A stretch of DNA of 5,823 nt from Devosiaceae bacterium (lineage in GTDB: Bacteria; Pseudomonadota; Alphaproteobacteria; Rhizobiales; Devosiaceae). Below are positions 1 to 5,095 of the stretch, one piece after another; within the stretch, counting starts at the first letter, position 1, and each line of letters begins with the position of its first letter. Made by a program: the position numbers and the translations under genes. A model generated the notes under the pieces. It saw nothing but the letters and a program-made list of their open reading frames with translations, was not told the origin of the DNA and made no database searches. The DNA lies in contig JAKISW010000063.1 of assembly GCA_021648375.1 (NCBI GenBank), positions 1 to 5,823 on the forward strand. The letters are read 5' to 3'.

Positions 1-707
1 GCAGCGGCTGCAATTTCTTCAGGTTCTGCAAAACGTCCCGTTGGAATTTGCGCAATCAGGGCCTCCCCCTTGGGGCCATCCCATGCTTTGCGACCCAACT
101 CAGTCAGCACAACCGTTGGAGATATGGTGTTTACAGTAATGCCATGTCTGCCCCATTCGGCAGCAAAAACTTTTGATAGTCCGATAACGCCAAATTTTGA
201 AGCGCAATAGGCAGCATGCTGATCGATAGCAACAGAACCCGCCTGTGATGCCATATTTATAATCTTGCCGCCGTTTCCGGCGATCATCTGCCGCCCGACT
301 GACTGACACATCAAAAAAGTGCCCTTCAAATTGATATCAATCGTTTTGTCCCAGGCATCTTCATCCAGCTCTTCAGCTGGTGCCAGAAATACCACCCCGG
401 CACAGTTTACCAGTATATCTATCCCGCCCAGAGCCGAGGCCACATCCCTGCTGGTACTCTCAACCAGGTCCGCATCCGATACATCACATTGAAAGGCCTG
501 TGCGCCATTTTTCAGTGTTTGTGCATGAGCTGCCGCAGCATCACCATTCACATCAACAACAGCTACTTTGGCACCCTTGGCCGCATACATTGATGACACA
601 GCCTTTCCGATGCCCGAGGCACCGCCAGTCACCAAAGCGATTTTGCCATTCAAGGAAAAATTCAGGTCTATATTGTTGAACGAACCACTCACCGGGCTGC
701 CTTTCAT
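1..707 (-). CDS. SDR-family NAD-dependent polyol dehydrogenase, GolD/DthD-like (C-terminus cut off)
   Basis: This is a classical short-chain dehydrogenase/reductase, expected to oxidise a polyol to a ketose in the cytoplasm. 235 residues are visible; the family is usually about 255-265, so roughly 25 C-terminal residues lie beyond the left edge. Seen in the sequence: the Rossmann motif TGGASGIG (27-34), an Asp at the end of strand 2 (D52) that normally means NAD rather than NADP, CDV (74-76), NCAG (101-104), the structural N126, catalytic S154, and Y167/K171 in YCASK. The stretch after the active site (NTISPTVVLTELG, from 193) and NMASQAG resemble, from memory, the GolD/DthD group that acts on D-arabinitol or D-threitol. 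The ATG at 707 is the first start after an in-frame stop but has no clear Shine-Dalgarno. A GTG at 692, preceded by AAAGG, is an alternative. It is the last visible gene of the transporter operon, 45 bp after the binding-protein gene. SDR identity is certain; the substrate is inferred. Confidence 0.93.
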   Translation of the reverse strand, partial: MKGSPVSGSFNNIDLNFSLNGKIALVTGGASGIGKAVSSMYAAKGAKVAVVDVNGDAAAAHAQTLKNGAQAFQCDVSDADLVESTSRDVASALGGIDILVNCAGVVFLAPAEELDEDAWDKTIDINLKGTFLMCQSVGRQMIAGNGGKIINMASQAGSVAIDQHAAYCASKFGVIGLSKVFAAEWGRHGITVNTISPTVVLTELGRKAWDGPKGEALIAQIPTGRFAEPEEIAAA

Positions 708-717
708 TTTAATGGGT

Positions 718-746
718 CAGGGCGGGCATAGTAGTAGCCCGCCCTG
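718..746 (-). terminator. Perfect GC-rich hairpin between the binding-protein and dehydrogenase genes
   Basis: Two perfectly complementary 10-base arms, CAGGGCGGGC (718-727) and GCCCGCCCTG (737-746), flank a 9-base loop. An extra T-A pair (717/747) is possible. In the direction of the operon (minus strand) the hairpin is followed by ACCCATTAAA and then the dehydrogenase ATG, with no U-run, so it is not a standard intrinsic terminator. It more likely protects the 3' end of the upstream mRNA or partly attenuates transcription. Either would give the usual excess of binding protein over downstream products. The structure is seen; the role is inferred. Confidence 0.6.
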
Positions 747-752
747 AATTTG

Positions 753-1739
753 TTATTTGCGCATATCAAGCAATGCATCAACATTTTCAGCAGTTACAGG
801 TGTCCATGGAACGCTGTACTCTGAGTCTGTGCCGCCATTCCAGGGCATATCAGTGTAGTTCACCCAAATGTCGGACTGCGGATCATAAGCATCGTCACTG
901 GCATAACTGATCGCCAGATCAAGAGCTCCTTGAGCCTGTGCACGTGCATCCTGGAGAATAGATGACATCTCACCCATCTTGACCGACAACAAAGCATCGG
1001 TAATGCCATCAATACCTGCGATGGCAAAATCTTCAACGTTGAGATCTGCCGCCTTGATGGCTTCAATAGCCCCAAGAGCCATTTCATCATTCTGACCAAT
1101 CACCCCGTCAATCACACCGGGATAGGCTGTCAGCCAGTTTTCCATGAGAGTCTGAGCTTCTGCCCGAGACCAGTTTGCCGTTTGCTGCTCAACCACTGTT
1201 ACGTTGGGGCATTCCGCAAGTGCAAGAAGATTGCCCTCAAGCCGGGATATTTGTGCTGACTGGCCAATGGGCCCTTCAATGATCACCACTTCCCCTTCAC
1301 ACCCGATGGCATCCAGAACAATCTTGGCTTCCATGTAGCCCGACTTCACATCGTCAGAACCCACATAGGCTGTCAGATTGTCGCTGTTTACACGGGTATT
1401 GGATCCAATAACAGGAATGCCAGCTTCAAATGCGGCGTCAACAGCTGTGGCACCGGCATCAATATCGATAGGCACAAAAATAATGGCATCGAATTCCTGG
1501 GTAATCATGGTTTCGAACTGATCCTGTTGAACCAGAGCATCATAGCGACCATCAAAAATAGTCAGATCAACTTCGCCGGCCAAGACGGCAGGGTGCTGTT
1601 CAAGTGCTGCTGCCCAGATTTGCATAAACTCGGCGTTCAGTCCGTAGACAGCAGCACCAATTTTTGGCATCTCCGAAGCAAAAGCGGAGCCGGAAACCAT
1701 AGAGGTTGTGACCACAAGGGCCGCGAGTAATTTCTTCAT
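753..1739 (-). CDS. Periplasmic sugar-binding protein of an ABC transporter (RbsB-like, Peripla_BP_4 type)
   Basis: This is the substrate-binding protein that captures a sugar or polyol in the periplasm and delivers it to the permease/ATPase encoded just upstream. The 328 residues begin with a Sec signal peptide: MKKLL, a hydrophobic core, then AFA before a probable cleavage after residue 21. There is no lipobox Cys. The mature part has the two-lobed type I fold seen in ribose-type binding proteins. Visible family landmarks are the N-terminal strand KIGAAVYGL (26-34), FVPIDIDA (88-95), GIPVIGSNTRV (107-117), GPIGQSAQISR (156-166), GQNDEMALGAIEAIKAA (215-231) and GIDG (242-245), where Asn/Asp/Arg side chains usually contact the sugar. 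C147 and C177 could form a disulfide. The mature protein is rich in Asp and Glu. Its start is well fixed by AGGAGG five bases upstream. Family is confident; the ligand cannot be read from sequence alone. Confidence 0.95.
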   Translation of the reverse strand: MKKLLAALVVTTSMVSGSAFASEMPKIGAAVYGLNAEFMQIWAAALEQHPAVLAGEVDLTIFDGRYDALVQQDQFETMITQEFDAIIFVPIDIDAGATAVDAAFEAGIPVIGSNTRVNSDNLTAYVGSDDVKSGYMEAKIVLDAIGCEGEVVIIEGPIGQSAQISRLEGNLLALAECPNVTVVEQQTANWSRAEAQTLMENWLTAYPGVIDGVIGQNDEMALGAIEAIKAADLNVEDFAIAGIDGITDALLSVKMGEMSSILQDARAQAQGALDLAISYASDDAYDPQSDIWVNYTDMPWNGGTDSEYSVPWTPVTAENVDALLDMRK

Positions 1740-1744
1740 TTATT

Positions 1745-1750
1745 CCTCCT
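1745..1750 (-). promoter_or_regulatory. Strong Shine-Dalgarno of the binding-protein gene
   Basis: AGGAGG on the minus strand, five bases (AATAA) before the ATG at 1739. It is the only perfect ribosome-binding site in the operon; the permease and dehydrogenase starts have weak or no recognisable sites. This fits high expression of the binding protein relative to the membrane components. Confidence 0.85.
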
Positions 1751-1753
1751 GTT

Positions 1754-1777
1754 GCCACCTGATTTTTTTCAAGTGGC
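1754..1777 (-). other. Hairpin in the leader of the binding-protein gene
   Basis: On the minus-strand RNA, GCCACUUGA (1777-1769) pairs with UCAGGUGGC (1762-1754) over 9 bp with one G-U wobble and a six-A loop. It ends three bases before the AGGAGG ribosome-binding site. No U-run follows, so it is unlikely to terminate in the operon direction. A plausible role is a 5' stabilising stem or processing boundary that separates the binding-protein message from the permease message. On the plus strand the loop is T6, but no plus-strand gene would use it as a terminator. Confidence 0.5.
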
Positions 1778-1829
1778 TTCTTTTGACATTTAGGGAGCTG
1801 AACATTTGTGCAGCCCTTATGGATAGGCT

Positions 1830-2828
1830 CTATTCGTGCCTATTACGCGTTTGATCGAGCATAACAGCGGCTACGATCAGAACTCCTTTCAAAACCTGTT
1901 GGTAGTAAGATTCGACACCCATCAGATCCAGACCATTATTCATGACCCCGATCAGCAGCGCCCCAATCAGCGTGCCGCTGATCCGACCGATACCGCCTGA
2001 AAGGCTGGTCCCTCCGATTACGACAGCGGCAATCGCATCAAGTTCATATGCAATACCGGCCTGGGTAAGCGCTGAGCCGGTGCGGGCGGCCAAAATCATT
2101 CCAGCCAGCGCGGCAAGAGCACCGGAAATCACATAAACGTAAAGTTTGATTCTCGTGACATTGATGCCTGACGTTTTTGCAGCGCGCGGATTGCCCCCCA
2201 CAGCGTAGACATATCGACCGAACCTGGTGCGTGTAAGCACCCACCAGGATATGAGGAATACAGCGGCAAAAATCACTACAGGAACAGGGATTCCAAGAAT
2301 ATCTCCGGTGCCGATCCAGCGAAACTCAGGTGTAAGGGCCGGAACAGGTCGCCCGCCGGCATAAATCAGGGTAAGTCCGCGCGCTGCGGAAAGCATGCCT
2401 AAAGTGGCAACAAAAGCCGGTACATTAAGGCGCGCAACAATTGTCCCCGCAATACCCCCGGTAGTTGCCCCGACAAGCAAGCCCACAATGATCGCAACTA
2501 CGGCCGGATACGGCGCTCCCATAATGCCTGCTGTGCTTGAAGTGGTTGCCAGACTGGCACTGACAATTCCAGCAAGAGCCACAACCGAGCCAACTGAAAG
2601 GTCAATACCTCGCGTCAAAATCACGAAGGTCATTCCAAGGGCCAGGATACCGTTGATTGATGTTTGACGCAGGACATTGAGAATGTTTCGCGGCGTTAAA
2701 AAATACTGATTTGACCAGGAAAGAATGACCATCAGCAAAATCAGCGCCAGGAGAATCCCATAGTCGCGAACAATGGTATTAATGTTGATGCCTTTGGCAA
2801 TGGAATCGCCGGCTTTTTTCTTAAACAT
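1830..2828 (-). CDS. Sugar ABC transporter permease, RbsC-like (BPD_transp_2 family)
   Basis: This is the inner-membrane subunit that forms the translocation path, expected to work as a homodimer with the adjacent ATPase. At 332 residues it has the usual family length of about 310-340. It is strongly hydrophobic, with roughly eight to ten membrane segments, the first at about 23-40 after a basic cytoplasmic N-terminus (MFKKK). Family signatures are visible: ALGMTFVILTRGIDLSVGS (63-81), RLNVPAFVATLGML near 133-146, TRFGRYVYAVGGNPRAAK (201-218) on the cytoplasmic side where the ATPase docks, YELDAIAAVVIGGTSLSGG (251-269), and a C-terminal LIGVMNNGLDLMGV followed by QQVLKGV. The ATG at 2828 has only a poor Shine-Dalgarno (GAGCAG region). 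It lies 38 bp after the ATPase stop, so coupling to upstream translation is plausible. Family is very confident; substrate is not readable. Confidence 0.96.
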   Translation of the reverse strand: MFKKKAGDSIAKGININTIVRDYGILLALILLMVILSWSNQYFLTPRNILNVLRQTSINGILALGMTFVILTRGIDLSVGSVVALAGIVSASLATTSSTAGIMGAPYPAVVAIIVGLLVGATTGGIAGTIVARLNVPAFVATLGMLSAARGLTLIYAGGRPVPALTPEFRWIGTGDILGIPVPVVIFAAVFLISWWVLTRTRFGRYVYAVGGNPRAAKTSGINVTRIKLYVYVISGALAALAGMILAARTGSALTQAGIAYELDAIAAVVIGGTSLSGGIGRISGTLIGALLIGVMNNGLDLMGVESYYQQVLKGVLIVAAVMLDQTRNRHE

Positions 2829-2866
2829 TCGTTCTGCTCATTCGTATTGATGGTTGATATGTGTTT

Positions 2867-4345
2867 TCATGCGGCAAGGTTGACCAACATTTCAGCATTC
2901 GCCTCTTTACGACTCAGCACCCCTGAAATCCGACCGTCACGCATCACTAAAATTCGATCTGCCATTCCAAGCACCTCTTCAATTTCCGAGGAGGTCATAA
3001 CAACGGTCCCCCCCTGGGAGGCGAACTCGGACATTACTCCGTATATTTCACGTTTTGCTCCAACATCTACACCTCGTGTTGGTTCATCCAGAAGCAGCAC
3101 ATCCGGCTTGGTCATGAACCATTTTCCAAGCACTGTTTTTTGCTGATTGCCGCCGGAAAGCTCAGAAACGGGCATTGTGTCCCGTTCGGCTTTGATGCTG
3201 AATTGTGCAATCATTTCTTTGCTTGCGGTCTTCTCAAGCATAGAGCTCATCACAGGACCATGACCAAGGTTTTTCAGACTCGCCAGACAAAGATTGCTGC
3301 GCACTGATCCGGTCATGACCAGGCCGGATAGTTTTCTGTCTTCAGTAACAAGGGCAAGCCCGTGCCCAATGGCCTGCGAGGGAGAATTGACTTCAATTGT
3401 CTTTTTCGCAATGGAAATGGTGCCAGAAGTTTTCTTGCTCAATCCAAACAGGCACTCAAAAATCTCGGTACGCCCCGACCCCATCAAGCCATAAATGCCA
3501 AGGATTTCTCCCTTGTTGACGCTAAAGCTTATATCGCTGATTTTGTTCTCGTCTGAAAGACCGACAACTGCCAGACCTGTTTTATTCGTTGGCGTGTTGG
3601 TTTTTGTAAACTCTTCCTCCAGGTCCCGGCCAACTATGCACCGGATAAGACCTCGCCTGTCTATGCTACTAATTTCACCTTCTTCAACAAATGCACCATC
3701 TCGAAAAACGGTGTAATGGTCGGCAACTTCAAAAATTTCAGAGAGACGGTGTGATACGTAAACAATCCCCTTGCCTTGAGCCTTCAGTTTTTGAATGGCT
3801 GCCAGAAGCTGCTCTACTTCCTGCCCGCCAATGGCAGAAGTGGGTTCATCCATGAATATAACTTCGGCATCGTAGCTAAGGGCCTTGGCAATTTCCACAA
3901 GCTGGGTCTGGGCAATGGACAGGTCCATCATCAGCGTTGTTGGAGAAATATCAAATTCCAGGGAATCCAGAATTCGGCCTGAAGCTTTGTTCATAGCTGA
4001 AAAATTGATCCCCCCAAACCGCCGCAAAGGCTCGCGGCCCAGATAAATATTCTCGGCTACCGTCATATGGGGAACGGGACTGAGTTCCTGCTCAATAATA
4101 GAAATTCCGGACGCCAGGGCCTCGGCGGGAGAAGCAAATTCAACCAATTCGCCATTGCGCCAGATTTGACCGCCATCCCTGACATGAATGCCCATAATAA
4201 TAGATAGAAACGTCGATTTTCCAGCGCCATTGCCACCGCAAAGCGCATGAACCGAGCCACTCTCAAGCTGAAACTGGCCATTTCGCAACGCCGCAACGCC
4301 GCCAAATGACTTAGTCAATCCACTGACTTCCAACAAGTGCACCAC
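2867..4345 (-). CDS. Sugar ABC transporter ATP-binding protein with two ABC domains, RbsA-like
   Basis: This cytoplasmic ATPase energises uptake through the RbsC-like permease. The 492 residues match the usual ~500 of the duplicated RbsA/MglA/XylG type. Domain 1: Walker A GGNGAGKST (37-45; most relatives have GEN), Q-loop Q86, a degenerate signature LSIAQ (142-146), Walker B VIFMDEP (162-168), switch H199. Domain 2: degenerate Walker A GLMGSGRTE (286-294) with Arg in place of the catalytic Lys, TEDRK (334-338), intact signature LSGGNQQK (396-403), Walker B VLLLDEP (416-422), and Ser instead of the switch His (452-453). This asymmetry is normal for the family: one complete ATP site is made from Walker A/B of domain 1 and the signature of domain 2. 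The start is GTG at 4345 with AGGGAAGAG five bases upstream; the next codon is also GTG. First gene of the minus-strand operon. Confidence 0.96.
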   Translation of the reverse strand: MVHLLEVSGLTKSFGGVAALRNGQFQLESGSVHALCGGNGAGKSTFLSIIMGIHVRDGGQIWRNGELVEFASPAEALASGISIIEQELSPVPHMTVAENIYLGREPLRRFGGINFSAMNKASGRILDSLEFDISPTTLMMDLSIAQTQLVEIAKALSYDAEVIFMDEPTSAIGGQEVEQLLAAIQKLKAQGKGIVYVSHRLSEIFEVADHYTVFRDGAFVEEGEISSIDRRGLIRCIVGRDLEEEFTKTNTPTNKTGLAVVGLSDENKISDISFSVNKGEILGIYGLMGSGRTEIFECLFGLSKKTSGTISIAKKTIEVNSPSQAIGHGLALVTEDRKLSGLVMTGSVRSNLCLASLKNLGHGPVMSSMLEKTASKEMIAQFSIKAERDTMPVSELSGGNQQKTVLGKWFMTKPDVLLLDEPTRGVDVGAKREIYGVMSEFASQGGTVVMTSSEIEEVLGMADRILVMRDGRISGVLSRKEANAEMLVNLAA

Positions 4346-4380
4346 TTCTGCTCTTCCCTACGCACATTTACCAAGTCGTA

Positions 4381-4392
4381 TCATTTGCTCAA
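4381..4392 (-). promoter_or_regulatory. Candidate operator motif, transporter side
   Basis: On the minus strand this reads TTGAGCAAATGA. It matches the plus-strand motif at 4549-4560 in 10 of 12 positions, including eight consecutive bases (GCAAATGA). It lies 35 bp upstream of the ATPase GTG, facing the gene in the same sense as the other copy faces the isomerase. It overlaps the outer edge of the 24-bp near-palindrome. Binding by the local regulator is inferred. Confidence 0.35.
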
Positions 4393-4412
4393 GTAATATG
4401 CATATGATTTGA
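4389..4412. promoter_or_regulatory. 24-bp near-palindrome, candidate operator
   Basis: The half-sites are TCAAGTAATATG (4389-4400) and CATATGATTTGA (4401-4412), which are complementary at 10 of 12 pairs; the core ATATGCATAT is perfect. It sits 43 bp upstream of the transporter operon start, where a repressor could block transcription. Size and symmetry suit a dimeric or tetrameric helix-turn-helix regulator such as the SorC-type protein encoded in this window. No binding data can be read from sequence. Confidence 0.45.
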
Positions 4413-4529
4413 TGGTAACAGACCTTTATACCGACGACGTTTCTGCTCTTTGTCAGATTTTTTGCCGCAAAAGCAGTATGTATGTGTTTTTTGAGGTTGT
4501 AAAGTTCTATCTTTTTTTACATCTACAGC

Positions 4530-4558
4530 TTGACGTTTTGCTATTAAAATGTGCAAAT
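4530..4558 (+). promoter_or_regulatory. Possible promoter of the isomerase/regulator unit
   Basis: A -35-like TTGACG (4530-4535) is followed after 17 bp by GCAAAT (4553-4558), a weak -10 matching only three consensus positions. An alternative is the extended -10 TGCTATTAA (4539-4547), which lacks a well-spaced -35. Either would give a short leader before the ATG at 4591. If the first is right, the motif at 4549-4560 covers the -10, a typical place for repression. Confidence 0.3.
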
Positions 4559-4560
4559 GA
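4549..4560 (+). promoter_or_regulatory. Candidate operator motif, isomerase side
   Basis: ATGTGCAAATGA on the plus strand, the partner of the minus-strand motif at 4381-4392, ending 30 bp before the isomerase ATG. It lies within a quasi-palindrome TGTGCAAATGAACA (4550-4563, five of seven pairs) that is itself flanked by AAATGT (4547-4552) and ACATTT (4564-4569). Confidence 0.35.
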
Positions 4561-4590
4561 ACAACATTTATGCGTTTGGTGGAATGATTT

Positions 4591-5040
4591 ATGAAGATAA
4601 TTGTTGGTTGTGATGAGGCAGGGTACCAATTGAAGGAAGCTATTAAGATGCACTTGGATAGCATGGGTCATCAGGTCAGTGATTTCGGAGTCGGGGCTAA
4701 CGAGAAAGCTCTGTACCCTGACATTGCAATAAGCTCAGCAGAGTCGGTGGCCCGGGGAGAGCATGAACGCGCTGTGCTGATCTGCGGGACCGGCATCGGC
4801 ATGGCGATAAGCGCTAACAAAGTGAAGGGAATCCGTGCGGCTCAGGCCCATGACACCTATTCAGCCGAGCGGGCTCAAAAAAGCAACAATGCTCAAATTA
4901 TTTGTTTGGGGGCACGTGTGCTTGGCGTTGAGCTGGCGCGATCAATTGTCGATGCATGGCTGGTATCTTCATTTCAGGCAGGCCCCTCACAAGCCAAGGT
5001 TTCCCGCATTAGTGAATACGAGAAAAAAATAACATTGTGA
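4591..5040 (+). CDS. RpiB/LacA/LacB-family sugar-phosphate isomerase, probable D-erythrulose-4-phosphate isomerase (DerI/EryI-like)
   Basis: This is a cytoplasmic aldose-ketose isomerase of the RpiB fold; its 149 residues are the full family length. Conserved RpiB features are GCD (6-8), YPD (42-44), the catalytic loop CGTGIG (65-70) with C65 as the expected base and T67, SANKVKGIRA (74-83), and GARVLG (107-112). It departs from ribose-5-phosphate isomerase B at two sites. The His after GCD is Glu (E9), and the His aligned with E. coli H99, which helps open the sugar ring, is Ser (S98 in KSNNAQ). The motifs CDEAGY, AHDTYSAERA and SNNAQ recall the DerI/EryI enzymes that convert D-erythrulose 4-phosphate to D-erythrose 4-phosphate, a substrate pair that cannot form a ring. 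A GGTGGA site lies seven bases before the ATG. It is divergent from the transporter and 55 bp ahead of the regulator gene. Family is certain; the substrate is inferred and a pentose or hexose phosphate remains possible. Confidence 0.93.
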   Translation: MKIIVGCDEAGYQLKEAIKMHLDSMGHQVSDFGVGANEKALYPDIAISSAESVARGEHERAVLICGTGIGMAISANKVKGIRAAQAHDTYSAERAQKSNNAQIICLGARVLGVELARSIVDAWLVSSFQAGPSQAKVSRISEYEKKITL

Positions 5041-5095
5041 TAGCTGGGCGGTCTGGTTAGAAATATTGCGATGAAACTAATTTGAGCGTACTGCA

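Larger units (their letters stand above)
4346..4590. promoter_or_regulatory. Divergent promoter/operator region between the transporter operon and the isomerase gene
   Basis: This AT-rich stretch of 245 bp separates two divergent start codons and must hold both promoters. It contains three T tracts of 6-7 bases (4458-4463, 4487-4492, 4512-4518) that could bend the DNA, and an inverted repeat TTTTGC-C-GCAAAA (4460-4472). On the minus strand a -10-like TATAAA lies at 4430-4425; the nearest -35-like CTGACA is 20 bp away, too far for a standard promoter. A 24-bp near-palindrome and a mirror pair of 12-bp motifs are listed separately. The regulator encoded at 5096 is the obvious candidate to bind here. 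Neither transcription start can be fixed from sequence. Confidence 0.7.

Noticed and set aside
380..679. A 99-codon plus-strand frame, His/Pro-rich, opposite the dehydrogenase
   Set aside because: It is antisense to a gene with all SDR catalytic motifs, and its odd composition is what a shadow frame gives.
717..760. The hairpin at 717-747 read as a plus-strand intrinsic terminator, since a T-rich stretch follows it on that strand
   Set aside because: No plus-strand gene lies upstream of it in the window and the T-rich stretch is interrupted, so there is no transcript for it to terminate.
860..1099. A 79-codon minus-strand frame inside the binding-protein gene
   Set aside because: It is an out-of-frame shadow of a gene with clear family motifs.
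4409..4594. A 61-codon plus-strand open frame in the intergenic region whose stop overlaps the isomerase start as ATGA
   Set aside because: The ATGA overlap would suit a coupled leader peptide. However, the frame has no ribosome-binding site, is Cys/Phe/Leu-rich from AT-rich DNA, resembles no family I know, and starts upstream of the likely promoter. Chance is the better explanation.
4389..4664. A 91-codon minus-strand open frame across the intergenic region and the isomerase start
   Set aside because: It overlaps the isomerase gene antisense and the operator candidates, and has no recognisable domain or ribosome site.
5082..5087. TTGAGC before the regulator start, recalling the minus-strand operator motif
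   Set aside because: Only six bases match and the following GCAAATGA core is absent, so it is expected by chance.
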